Below, one piece after another: positions 52,735 through 62,975 of a stretch of 64,000 nt of DNA. Made by a program: the position numbers and the translations under genes. The DNA lies in NCBI GenBank assembly GCA_963854835.1, contig OY978527.1, forward strand, positions 30,360,047 to 30,424,046. The letters are read 5' to 3'. Numbering within the stretch: position 1 is the stretch's first letter; the number at the start of each line of letters is the position of its first letter. Below the pieces are notes generated by a model. It was given only the letters and a program-made list of their open reading frames with translations. It had not been told where the DNA came from and did not search any database. This DNA is from Megamerina dolium (Eukaryota > Arthropoda > Insecta > Diptera > Megamerinidae).

Positions 52735-53299
52735 ATTCATAAAAAGCATCAGACTTGAGGGTTAAAAACATAAGGGCATATATATTATTTGATCGCAGTG
52801 CATCTTGGTCTCTAATAATAATAATTTGTATAGCTTAATACTAGATAAATATAATACTAATAAATAATTATTAATAGATAGTGCGACCTCGCCGCACTTT
52901 TTGAAGATAGCGCTCCGTAAGTTATTGTCGTTATATTACGGCACCACTTTTCGAGCAAACCAAAGCTTAACAAGTATAACTATCGCTTGAATTGCAGGGT
53001 ATTTACTATAATATATTTTCAATACTATATCTATTATAGGTACATGTGTATATAAATACATATACACACGTCGCATGTCAACGATTTTTATACACAAAAA
53101 AATAAAAAAAATATCACATTGATTAATGTATTATATCCAACCACAAAGAGCAATTAACTAACGCTTGGACTGCAGGGTATTTAATATATTATATTAAACT
53201 TAATAGACGCAGGTACGTACATACATATGTGTATGTATGTTTATAAATATACACACGTCGCATGTCAACGATTTTTACACGCAAAAAAATATAAAATAA
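52735..53299. repeat. LINE 3' flank and repeated CGCATGTCAACGATTTTTA boxes
   Basis: After the LINE fragment the text TATACACACGTCGCATGTCA, followed by ACGATTTTTA and an A-rich CACAAAAAAATA stretch, occurs at about 53060-53110. It recurs at about 53246-53300 and 53830-53880. The first two are preceded by another shared block (CGCTTG.A.TGCAGGGTATTTA). The unit looks like an old repeat of about 190 bp. Confidence 0.6.
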
Positions 53300-53735
53300 C
53301 ACACTGATTAGTGCGTTGGCCTTTTGTACATGAGGTCCTCGTTTCATATTCCGGCTTGACCAAAGCAGCCGTTTTTGAAATCCAATATCCACTATATGGG
53401 GCTGGAAGAGAAGCGCAGCTAAGGTTTTTCAAAGCGCTTAAGGCAATATATATGCATACGTGATCCGTAACCCAGGTGCTTGATACGTTGGCCTCCTGTG
53501 CATGAGGTCGAAATATGCCCATGACCAATTTTATAGCAAAAAAAAAAAAAAATAAATATTCTACCCACCTGTCGACAAGTCGGTCGGTCAATAGAGTTCT
53601 GTAGTTTGAAATCGGAAAATATTAGTAGACCACTGCAAATGCTGTAGAAATATAACACGCGCATCGATGCTGGAAGAAATGCTTGGCCCAAGGGGTTTTT
53701 CGAGGCCCATAAGTGTCATATAAATACATACATAT
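53300..53735 (+). repeat. Old, diverged relatives of the SINE family
   Basis: 53301-53356 (CTGATTAGTGCGTTGGCCTT, then a weak B-box-like CGTTTCATATTCCGG) and 53477-53525 (CTTGATACGTTGGCCTCCTG) resemble the tRNA-like head of the SINE. 53565-53580 (TACCCACCTGTCGACAAG) resembles the body. 53685-53730 (GGCCCAAGGGGTTTTT...CATAAGTGTCATATAAAT) resembles its tail block. Order is conserved but the copy or copies are heavily diverged. Confidence 0.5.
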
Positions 53736-53889
53736 TTATATATTCTTCTTACTTATACATCATGCATGCGTATTATATATCATTTAGTATGCCATACTTA
53801 GTATACATTTGTACGTACATGTGTATGTAAGTATACACACGACGCATGTCAACGATTTTTAGACACACAAAAAATATAAAATAGCAACT

Positions 53890-54862
53890 ACGATCGTTTA
53901 ACATATATGCTAATTTAGTTGTTTCATCGATTTCTTGTTTTTCCTTTAAAACCAGATTTCTTTTTGATTCTAATACATCAAAGATGCGAAGAAAAAAAAA
54001 TTAGAATTATAATAAGTTAAAGAATCAAAAGCTTCAGAAACCAAAACATTAGGAAATAAAAAAATAAAAATGAAAATAAATAAATAAATAAATTTAATAT
54101 TTAATACTGGTACGTATCAGCTTCTATTCCATTATACATATCTTGATTGTGAATCTCTATGCGGTTTCTAATGAATCTGGTTTTTTTTTTAAATAAATTT
54201 TGTCATTGGAAAACAATATACACACAAGAATCAATATATAAGGAAACGAGAAGTATTTTCGGATGTATTTACCATCTAGAATTCGAACGATAAATACGTG
54301 CTAAATCGAAAGAAAAAGAAAAAAAGAATCTTAACATGACAAGATTAGTAAGTTTTACAGAAGAATATTCTAAAAGTGTGTATATATGGCTGGCTGCAAG
54401 ATTGTAAACCGAGGCAAATTGCCGTGAAATAATTTTTAAACAATTTACAAAGTGCAACCATAAAATCATTGAAATGCAGAAAAATTTAGAACGAATCAAC
54501 AAGAATATACAATTGATTAAAATTACTGATATAAATTAGTGTTGAAAAATATAATGTAATATATTTCAAGTGTTTTCTTAAGAATGGACTACTATCTACT
54601 ACATGTATATAGGACATAAACCCAATTTAGGCTATGAACGGGAAAAATATAATTAGATAGGATTGAGTGCAAATAAATATTTGAATTCTGTGTAAAAATT
54701 TAGTATTCAACATCTGATTTTTTTTTTTTTTTTTTTGAATTCGTTAAAAATCAGACACGAGTTGTATCGTTTCGAAACTTCATTTTAATCACCAAGCCAC
54801 CCTATATACATGTAATTATTTCAGCATTCATTATCTTAATTAACATTTTATTTACTTTACAG
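53890..54862. other. Region upstream of the cuticle gene; first exon not found
   Basis: A+T-rich. The cuticle gene's exon with the start codon must lie here or further upstream, but no short ATG exon with a convincing donor could be chosen. Confidence 0.5.
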
Positions 54863-55799
54863 ATAGTACTTTTATTGTTCGTAGTCTATGCTACCGCAGA
54901 TGTGAAACACTTGACAGATCGTAACCAGAACTTATTTAAATACGATCCCAGTGACATTTATACTTTACCTCAGGATATCGACGATGAAAAACCAGCTGTT
55001 ATTTTCAATGGAGATGTTATGAAAGCGAGAGTTGAAAAATTAGAAAATTTTAATGGAAATAAAAAATTCAAATTAGAGTAAGTTCTCAAATTTGATTTTA
55101 AAATACTGATTTTTATATACACAGTATGATTTTGTTACGTACCGAATACGAGTATCTAATTCATTATTCGTTTTGTTTCATTTGCTTCATTAGCTTAAAA
55201 ACACAAAATGGTATTCAAGTAACGAGTGTTGGTAAACTAAAGGATGATAAAACATTCGTCGTTAGTGGTTCATATTCATTCACAGGAGCTGATGGTAAAC
55301 GATACAAGACTCGTTATACTGCTGATGAATTGGGTTACCACCCAATTACAGAGCTTGATTTGGACATTCCAGAGTAAGTTTTCATGAATGCATCAATAAT
55401 ATGTATGATTGGTTATTTCTTTTCTTTTTGTCTGTGTGTATATTACTACAAATCAATTTCTATATTTCTATGTTATAGTCCACACACTCTGACCGGCGGT
55501 GCGGGCCAATCGGATGATGAAAAAAATCTCTTGGGAGGCTTGAAAAATAGATTCCAGTTCTTAAATCAAAATCTCGATTTAGATACATTACGTGGCAGCG
55601 GGCAAAGTGGTGATGATTACAGTTATAGCGGTGATAATGGCTACAAATATAATCGTCCATCGTAAGTTAATTACATTCAAACATATTATAGTTTTAATCT
55701 AATCGGGTTTTTCATGTGAATTTTTTATGCATTTATCGTTGCAGGGTACAATTTGAGACACCTCCTAACCCATCACGTCTATACTTACCGACACAATAA
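54863..55799 (+). CDS. Cuticular protein with RR chitin-binding domain (5' partial)
   Basis: Exons 54863-55077, 55194-55373, 55479-55661 and 55745-55799 join in consistent phase across introns of 116, 105 and 83 bp, all GT-AG, giving 210 residues to the TAA at 55797. The first exon seen starts at an acceptor and encodes the end of a signal peptide (IVLLLFVVYATAD), so an upstream exon with the ATG and a few residues is expected, as is usual in insect cuticle genes. The RR domain is near residues 65-130. The strand core TFVVSGSYSFTGADGKRYKT, RYTADELGYHP follows the Y-x-F-x-x-x-D-G...Y-x-A-D-E-x-G-Y/F-x-P pattern, closest to RR-1. The protein would be secreted by epidermal cells and bind chitin in the procuticle. 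The Gly/Asp/Tyr-rich tail (GDDYSYSGDNGYKYN) is typical of structural matrix proteins. I cannot name the orthologue. Confidence 0.88.
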
Positions 55800-55895
55800 T
55801 TTATTTGTAGTATTTATTTAACAAATTTAACATCAATTTAGCGAATTATAACTTGTTTCACATTTTCCAAATACCTTTCAATAAGAAATAATATA

Positions 55896-55930
55896 CCTAT
55901 ACATACATACATACATACATACATACATAA
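55896..55930. repeat. (ACAT)n microsatellite
   Basis: About eight ATAC/ACAT units in the 3' flank of the cuticle gene, upstream of a possible AATAAA at 55972-55977. Confidence 0.9.
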
Positions 55931-55971
55931 GAACTGTAAATTTATAAACAAGAATCCTGAGTGATATTAGA

Positions 55972-55977
55972 AATAAA
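55972..55977 (+). terminator. Possible polyadenylation signal of the cuticle gene
   Basis: AATAAA about 173 bases past the stop codon. Motif and position only. Confidence 0.4.
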
Positions 55978-56203
55978 CATGTATATTCGTAAATACCAAA
56001 TACGTATGTACATACATATGTATTTATATACGTGAATTCTTCCGTCTTATTATTAACATTCGTACATAGCGCACGCTCACCACGGGTTTGGGGTAGTAAG
56101 AAGTGGGATAAATTTTTAAAATGAATTAAACAAGAGAAGTAATAGCTACAAACAAAAACCTACCACTATGGTTGAGATACACACTGACTGGATTTGAAAC
56201 TTG

Positions 56204-57350
56204 ATCATCATCATCATTTGGGGCTACAGCTCATTGTGAGCTTTGGCCTGCTGAACAAAACGCATCCATGTTACTCGGTCTTTTGTCGTGTCTTTCCAGT
56301 TTTCCACTTGGAGTTTCTTTAAGTCTTCGTTTACTTCGTCCATCCATCTTAATATTGGTCTTCCTCTTGCTTTGTTGGTGAATGACTTTGCATCTAGTAT
56401 TTTTCTTTGAGATCTTGAATCGTCCATTCTTGTTACATGGCCTGTGTTCTTTGATAAAACGCATCACGTTTTCGCCTTGAATTAGCTGATCAAGCTCATC
56501 GTTCCACCTTATTCTCTATTCCTCAGGTCCAATTTTAATTGCGCCGAAGATTTTTCTATTGAAAGTCATCAGTTTTGTTTTGTCTTTCTCGCTCACAGTC
56601 CAAGTTTCAGCTCCACAGCGCAAGACTGGTCGGACTGCACTGGACTATCTTATACAGTGCCAGTTTGCAGGATCTGTTAAGAAGTTTTGATTTGAAGAGT
56701 CCTATGAGTGATGTAAATGACCAATTAGCTGCTTGGATTCTTTCGTCGATTGTGACGCTCATGGCGTTATCTGCTGTTAGTTTGAAGTCAAGATATGTAA
56801 ATATGTTAACTATTTCAAATTCATATTTTCCAAGATTAATTGTTTTTAATGTTTGTCTGTTTTTCGCTCTGGACATAAGCACATAATTTATCTTTTCTGC
56901 AGTGTTTTTTAGTCCTACTTTTGCTGCTGCCGTTTCAATCTCACAGAAAGTTAATAGGGCGTTTTTATTTTTAAAAATTGTTGAGGAGAGTATATCGCCC
57001 TGGCGAACGTTGGTCTATATAAATGCTTTCGATGTCTAGTCTTGTAGCATAATTTTGAATTCGGTGTTACGCAAAGTCATCATTATTATTCTGATCAATA
57101 TTTCTGGAATTTTACATCTTTTGAATATTGCTTGAATAGTCAATCTGTTTATGGTATTAAATGCCTGTTTGAAATCAATGAATAATAAATGTAAGTCGAT
57201 GTTTTTTTCGTAACATTTTTCCATTGATTGTTTGATCGCGAAGATTTGGTCTGACGTTGATCTATCTGGCCGAAAACCACACCACAGTCTTCTCCTGGTG
57301 ACTTGTGGTTTTTCATATGATTTAGTGATAGTTACCATTGCCAATATTTC
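56204..57350 (-). pseudogene. RTE-like LINE, ORF2 3' half, broken
   Basis: Minus-strand pieces in order. RT blocks WCGFRPDRSTSDQIFAIKQS and LHLLFIDFKQAFNTINR (57344-57036) come first. The later RT part has KYEFEIVNIFTYLDFKL (56882-56607). The C terminus KARGRPILRWMDEVNEDLKK ... FVQQAKAHNEL ends near 56224. The 'GRP..RW.D.V.EDL..L....W......DR..W......AKAH..L' ending and a (TGATGA)n-type tail (56204-56218 on the plus strand as ATCATCATCATCA) fit an RTE-type element. Frameshifts separate the pieces. A SINE lies just upstream at 57364. Confidence 0.82.
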
Positions 57351-57363
57351 ACTGTAAATAGTA

Positions 57364-57753
57364 GGTTAGGTTAGGTTATGGGGCTGCCCTCTCTCTGGGA
57401 GGACACACTTAGGCCAGAAAGACCCATTGTAATACCACCAAGCTTCTGTTCCAATACTGTTGTGCGTGTTGAATTTGGACAGCATTAGAAGGGACCTACT
57501 TATATTAGCCGGTTCCGAACGGCAGAACCCTTGTGACATCACTTTAACTTAGTTTTGCCACAGAGCTCTTTTAAGAAGCATTTTTGGCAAATTGTTACTG
57601 CCGGAAAAATTGCCAATTCTTGCCGGCAGGTGGGTACCTTTCGAAAGAAAAATCTTTTCGATATTAAATTTTGTTATGCTTCAGCCGGGGATTGAACCCA
57701 CGACCTACAGATCAGAAGGCCAACGCACTAACCACTGAGCTACGGCACCCACT
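57364..57753 (-). mobile_element. tRNA-derived SINE, 'CCTAAGTGTGTCCTCCCAGA' tail type
   Basis: The most complete copy of the second tail type, about 390 bp, between duplications CTGTAAATAGTA (57352-57363 and 57754-57765). In its own orientation it has the head GGGTGCCGTAGCTCAGTGGT with B-box-like GGGTTCAATCCCCGG, the shared body, then the tail ending in CCATAACCTAACCTAACCTA. Confidence 0.93.
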
Positions 57754-57765
57754 CTGTAAATAGTA

Positions 57766-58150
57766 ACACCGTGTAATTTTCAATTTACGATAAAAGCAAA
57801 ACGTTTCAATTACAGCTTAGAATTAGAAAATAACAACTTTATGAAGTCTGTGTATGGTTAATTTTACCAACGGTAATGCCGATATTTCATTGCCAACCTT
57901 TACTCTCAAACTAATAAAATAGCAGTTATTGTGTTCAGAAATTAACAATTAGCCAAAAACGCAAACTACTTGACTTCAAAGAAAGTGGGTTGCTGGGACA
58001 GAGCCGAAGATATGCATTGCATTAAAAATTTAATAGTGGAATAGAGGGAGCGTCAATCGAATCGTTGACGAAGGCGTAAAACACAGCAAAACATTGACAG
58101 CAAATATTAGTAATTAAAAATCAGAAATAAGGACAAAAGTTAAAACGCTC
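57766..58150. other. No gene seen
   Basis: A+T-rich spacer with no recognised structure. Confidence 0.4.
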
Positions 58151-58205
58151 ATTTAAGTAAATGAATACATTTAATATTCTTACAGACTAATACGAATATT
58201 TGCAA

Positions 58206-58466
58206 TGAATCGGGGAGGGTTCTCAGTCTGGGATGGAGAACTCTATGCTGGTTGACTGCATTAATAATTGGGCACGCCAATTTCAGGTACCACCTCAGCA
58301 AGATGAATCTTGTTGGAGGGGCGCACAGAGGATGACCACACTGGGTCGACAATTTATTGACGAACTCGAAATGTGGAACATACCTCACAAAGACATGCTT
58401 GAAATAACGAGAGATGTTATTATGAGGAAGGAAGTAGAAGAATTCTGCAACAAAGCAAATACATAG
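58206..58466 (+). other. Unrecognised short open reading frame
   Basis: A plus-strand frame encoding CINNWARQFQVPPQQDESCW and then RGAQRMTTLGRQFIDELEMW, ending ...EVEEFCNKANT at a stop at 58464-58466. Composition is protein-like (no low complexity, mixed charge) and a pyrimidine-rich acceptor-like TATTCTTACAG precedes it near 58185. It could be a gene fragment carried with the following LINE, a retrocopy, or chance. No family was recognised. Confidence 0.3.
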
Positions 58467-58544
58467 CACACGATTTAAGGGACGAAAAGGTACTCAGATA
58501 AAAAGGGTCTGATTCGGCTAATTTCTAAAATAAACAGCAAATTA

Positions 58545-59095
58545 AAGAAAGGGACTTTGTCTATCTTGGAACCAGCATTAATTAACAGCAGTAATGACGT
58601 CAGCCTGGAGATATTGCGAAGGATCACTCTTGCAATTGAGAAGTCGAGCCCTCTCTCGAAGAACGAAAACTACACTCTACAAGTCTCTCATTATGCCTGT
58701 CCTAACATATGGCGCTGAAGCTTGGACAATTTCCACCTCGGATGAGCAAATGGTTGGAGTTTTCGAGAGAAAAGTCCTACGGAAGATCTTTGGACCTATT
58801 TGCGTTGGTGGCGAGTGCCGAATAAGGTACAACCATGAGCTATATTAAAATCCAGCGGCTGCGCTGGCTAGCTCATGTCGAGCGAATGGAAGAACACGCT
58901 TCAGCTAGGAAGGTGTTATATTCGGAACCCGCTGGAGGACGAAGCAGAAGAGGAAGACCTAACCTCCGGTGGAAAGACCAAGTACTGGAAAACCTGACGG
59001 CGCTTGGGATTTCTAACTGCTAGCCAGCTAGCGAAGAACAGAGATGGCTGGCGAATCATGTTATATTCGGTCTAAATCGATATTCGGTTGTTATG
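58545..59095 (+). pseudogene. LINE ORF2 C-terminal fragment (RTE-like or related)
   Basis: Blocks in order: FVYLGTSINSSNDVSLEI (about 58555-58612), then RSRALSRRTKTTLYKSLIMP and VLTYGAEAWTIST (58640-58740). VFERKVLRKIFGPICV and the C-terminal IQRLRWLAHVERMEEHASAR, GGRSRRGRPNLRWKDQVLEN follow, to a stop near 59024. Two frameshifts are visible (near 58615 and 58845). It is a different family from 56204-57350, with the opposite strand. Confidence 0.85.
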
Positions 59096-59109
59096 GCCAC
59101 ATAAGTAAG

Positions 59110-60330
59110 TAAGATGATATCCAAACAAAGGATAAGGGAAAGAGTTTCGCCAGTCTTGTAGCGATTTTAAATTTATAAGCACACACCGCTGGAAAACCAA
59201 ACCGAAAGAAAACTTTTTGGATACGTTGGATAATAACTTCAAAGTGTATGGGTCGTAAAAATAGGAGCTATTATGTCTCATGAATGCTAACTTAGCATAC
59301 GGCGATATTATGAAATTGATGTGATAGATAAATGTAAATTTGAGTAAAAATTATTCCCACGTCCTTAATTTCATGCGCCCATTTAAGAGAGAAATGGTAG
59401 GACATTTGGAGAACAGACAGACGCTTGCAGTAAGTACCGTAATAGAGTTTATTAAACTTTAAAGATAAGTGGTTTCTCAGGCACCACAAGTGAAGATTGT
59501 CAAATTCTGCTTGGACCATCTATGAATCAAGCGGGATTTTAATCACGCAATAGTCTTTTAAAAGAAATTTAGAAAAGCAAAAAGAATTATTATGAATATG
59601 AAAAATAGTGGACCTAAAATACTTCCTTGCAGAACACCGGATGAAGCAATAAAAAGTTCCGGTTATGCATTATCAACAGCAACCATACATCGACGATTAC
59701 ATAAGTATGAATTAATCTGCTGCAACAAAACTGAATGGAATCTGAAAGATACTAATTTATTGAGTAAAATCGTAAAGAGCTTTGGAAAAATCGGTGTACA
59801 CGACGTCAACCTGAAAACCATTTTGAAAACCAGAGATGCAGTCTCCTATGAAGACAACGATATTAGACACTGTGGAACGATTAGCAATGAGACTATGTTA
59901 ATTTTGACAAATGACGCTCTTAACAGCAAAAAATATCTTATCCTTTATTACGCATTCAAAGAGCTTGGAAATGGTTGAGAGCTTTTAGATAGGTCTGTGG
60001 TTATTTAGGTAATTTTTATATTTACTATACAAAAATACTAGATGATAACGATCTATTAAAGATTTTTTAGAGTATGAATGACAGAATCAACATTTTTAAT
60101 ACATATCGCTGATAGTCCATCAACATCTGTTTGATTTGAAGATTGGATGACAAAGCACTAAAGTTCACAGGCACTTCTACATTACTAGAAGAGCCTTTAT
60201 CGATATGACGATCAGAAATAAAGTTGGAACAGAAAAATTCATCAAAGAGATTGGCAGCCTCAGGAATAAACTTATCTTTGAGGAACAGATTCGAAGGGAT
60301 ACTAGAGCAATCCACCTCTCTCATATTATA
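59110..60330 (-). pseudogene. Decayed LINE reverse transcriptase (Jockey/CR1-like)
   Basis: Read on the minus strand from 60324: a pre-RT block ANLFDEFFCSNFISDR, then STISKLFECVIKDKIFFAVK with NQHSLIANRSTVSNI (RT palm start, about 59970-59870). QVDVVYTDFSKALYDF (catalytic Asp region, about 59810), SSGVLQGSILGPLFFI (about 59650-59600), FDNLHLWCLRNHLSLKFNK and EIKDVGIIF (59519-59340) follow. Finally comes YFYDPYTLKLL near 59260. Stops and frameshifts are scattered but block order is complete. The plus-strand frame over 59592-59978 is only the shadow of this RT. Confidence 0.82.
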
Positions 60331-60382
60331 TTTTTAAAATATGTATAAGGAAAAACCACTTGATTTTACAATTACCTCAAAT

Positions 60383-60448
60383 ATCAACGTACTAATAGGA
60401 TATTAATTTCCGAATATACATGGACCAAAACAATATATAGACCAAAAC

Positions 60449-60506
<58 letters not shown>

Positions 60507-60542
60507 TATTCGGAAATTAATATCCTATTAGTACGATGATAT
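60383..60542. repeat. Inverted repeat around a (TA)n microsatellite
   Basis: CGTACTAATAGGATATTAAT at 60388 continues as TTCCGAATA to about 60416, and the complement is at about 60508-60536. The 29-base arms are perfect. They enclose about 90 bases rich in TA repeats (60447-60503), so the strand could form a long hairpin or cruciform. Confidence 0.88.
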
Positions 60543-60544
60543 GA

Positions 60545-61310
60545 TATGTGGCACTTATAAGCCCCGAAGTGGTCTTTGGCAGAGCTTCTCTTCCATTACT
60601 TTTATTTTTTTTTTTTTTTTTTTACAAGCCTTTTTATTGGATCTTTCTAAAATTACTTAGAAACTAACAATAAGTAATCAAATCTTACAAACTAAATAAA
60701 ATTATGTGATATTCCCAACGTTCCATCACAATTTGAGTCACGAGGTATAGCAATTTCACAGCATATTCAGTGTGTCTTTTCTTTTTAATCGACGATGCCC
60801 CGTGTTCAGCAACAATTGCCTAGCAAGGGGATTCGGATGACTGTGTAATTTTTGAATGTAGCTTCTGCAAGACATTGCAACTTCCTCAGAATTTTCGATA
60901 TTTGAGGGAGATGCGGTGCCCCAAAACTGAATACCATAAGTCCAGATTGGCTTCAGGATTGCTTTATATAATAGCACTTTGTATTCGAGATTCAACTTTG
61001 ATCTTCCATTACTGTTGTGCGTTTTAAATTTTGGACAGTATTAGAAGGAACCTACTTATTTTAGCCGGTTCCGAACGGCAGAACTCTTGCGACATCACTT
61101 TTTCTAGGTTTTGTCACAGTCTTTTTTTTAGAAGCTTTTCCCTGGCAAACTGTTACTGCTGGAAGAATTGCCAATTGCTTGCCGACTGGTGGATACCGTT
61201 CGAAAGGAAAATCTTTTCGATATTGAATTTGTTATGCTTCAGCCGGGGATTGAACCCACGACCTACAGATCAGAAGGCCAACACACTAACCACTGAGCCA
61301 CGGCACCCAC
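60545..61310 (-). mobile_element. tRNA-derived SINE split by a LINE
   Basis: 60545-60600 is the tail part (TATGTGGCACTTATAAGCCC) and 61003-61310 the body and head of one minus-strand SINE. Between them lies a LINE insertion at 60601-61002. No SINE target duplication was recognised. The head still has the box-like segments (GGGTTCAATCCCCGGC in its own orientation). Confidence 0.88.
60601..61002 (-). mobile_element. Jockey-like LINE 3' end inserted in the SINE
   Basis: A minus-strand insertion with poly(A) (plus-strand T run at 60605-60623) and target duplication CTTCCATTACT (60590-60600 and 61003-61013). The short frame reads NLEYKVLLYKAILKPIWTYG, then IQFWGTASPSNIE joined to EEVAMSCRSYIQKLHSHPNP, ending RKDTLNML at 60756. 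Compared with family members, a segment of the protein between SNIE and EEVAMS is deleted while the frame is kept. It is the same family as 32932-33296. Confidence 0.92.
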
Positions 61311-61689
61311 CAAAACTATCAAAAGACAAATATCAATAACGAGTTTGTTATTGATATAAACCAACCAAAAATGAGATTTTGCAATAACCAACAGCTTTTG
61401 TAATTGCCGCGTCAATTGTCGATATCCAAATGTCACCCACCCTAAGAAGTACTAAAATTTGCTTATGTATATAGATTCATCGCTAAGTAGTGATGGGACG
61501 TGCAGAATACTTTCTAAGCAGTATTTCGAGATAAAAATTAATCGAATGAACTTGTGTTACATTTTTATACTCATTACTTTTTTTACACTCAATTTCAATC
61601 TCTTTATTAAGTAGATTTGTTATTTCTGTGCTTGTTGAATTTTACAATAACGAGAGTGTATACTACGCCAATGCGTAAACAAGGAAAGA
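61311..61689. other. No gene seen
   Basis: A+T-rich spacer between the SINE and the dispersed repeat. Confidence 0.4.
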
Positions 61690-61900
61690 CAATGATATGA
61701 TCAAGCAAAATAGATTATGCATCCACAATTATTTATAATGGAAATGTCGTTGATTATAATTTTTCTGTCCTGCAATTTCAATTAAAAAAATAATATTGAT
61801 TTCAATTATATATATTAAATATTATTTGATATCATTTCGATATATTTTGTGGATGCGTGTTTTATTTTGCATCATTTCTAATTGCGTATAATATGTCTTT
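61690..61900. repeat. Diverged dispersed repeat, partner of 50006-50220
   Basis: Same order of shared blocks as the 50-kb copy, including CATCCACAATTATTTATAAT and GAAATGTCGTTGATTATAAT. Moderate identity. Confidence 0.5.
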
Positions 61901-62089
61901 TAATTTAACAAAAGCACTTGAACTTGGTTAAAACGGAGATAAGAAGAAATAAACACTTTAACAGTTTGAATATTTCTGGTTCTTCATTGATTAAAGTAGC
62001 TCTTAAATACTATTCTATTGCTAACTTGTTTATTATTAATAAATTGACTACAAGAAAACAAAATACAATAAACATATGCACGAATGTGT

Positions 62090-62338
62090 ATGGTTAGGTT
62101 AGGTTATTGCGGTTGGCTCTCTCTGAGAAAACACATTTAGTCTAGAAAAACCCATTGTTATACCACCGAACTTCTCTTCCAATTCTGTTGTGCGTGTTAA
62201 ATTTGGACAGCATTAGAAGGGACCTACTTATATTAACCGGTTCCGAACACTTGTGACATTACTTTACTTAGCTTTGTCACAGAGCTCTTTTAAGAAGCAT
62301 TTTTGGCAAATTGTTACTGCCGGAAAACTGTAGTTACA
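62090..62338 (-). mobile_element. tRNA-derived SINE lacking its head
   Basis: A minus-strand copy of the second tail type (begins GGTTAGGTTAGGTTATTGCG on the plus strand) that stops within the body at GTTACTGCCGGAAAA. The tRNA-like head is missing, so it is 5'-truncated. A small deletion removes the GGCAGAAC text after the GGTTCCGAAC block. Confidence 0.85.
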
Positions 62339-62589
62339 CATTAGGTATGCACATATTCAAAGAAATTTAGTGCGAAGGTTTGAACAATATGGTTTTCTCA
62401 CGGAACTGTGAATTTATTTATTCGCTCTCCTAATTACTATCATGAAGTACCCCGTTCACACGGCATATACATGATTCAATTCGACAATTCTGTCTGTTTT
62501 TCATTTTCAAAAAAACGGATGCAAAGTGTTAGGGTTAAAAATTTATACATTTTTAAATTAAATTGGTGACATATTTATTAATTTTGCTT

Positions 62590-62940
62590 TTAGTTTAGTT
62601 CAATAATCTCCTCGCCATAATTATTTTTTAATAAGTTTCTTTTTTTGTATCCATATTTAAAACTTTTGCTCCGTAAGCAGATCTTGATGGGCGATTTGCT
62701 TACGAAAAAGTTCCAGCTGAAGCGTTTGAACATCTTTGGCATATAATGATTAATTTTGTCTCTGCCGCTGACTTTCCTCAACTACATTTTCCCGAAATGT
62801 TTAGTGGATAAGTGTCACTGTCGATCGAATCCTCCATCATTTCATGACCTATCATGCCTTGAATGAGACAATCTTCGTTAGCTATATTTGGTATGTTTAT
62901 GATATTTTCAGTAGCAGATGTCGCTTTTCGCTCTGCTGCT
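62590..62940 (-). pseudogene. Unrecognised coding remnant
   Basis: On the minus strand one frame reads [20 protein letters not shown], then IQGMIGHEMMEDSIDSDTYP (about 62920-62800). A second frame further on reads DVQTLQLELFRKQIAHQDLL TEQKF (about 62745-62665). An acidic stretch followed by an amphipathic helix is what one sees near the C terminus of MADF/Myb-SANT-type regulators or transposon accessory proteins, but no diagnostic motif is present. The frame is broken between the parts. Confidence 0.3.
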
Positions 62941-62975
62941 GGCAGATAATTTCATCCAAGGCCATTGCTGGCTAA

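Noticed and set aside
57364..57400. TTAGG-like repeats (GGTTAGGTTAGGTTA) as telomeric DNA
   Set aside because: They form the tail of a SINE bounded by target duplications and occur again at 62094 in the same family; flies do not use TTAGG telomeres.
59592..59978. 128-codon plus-strand frame
   Set aside because: The minus strand of the same interval encodes conserved reverse transcriptase blocks in the right order, so the plus frame is a shadow.
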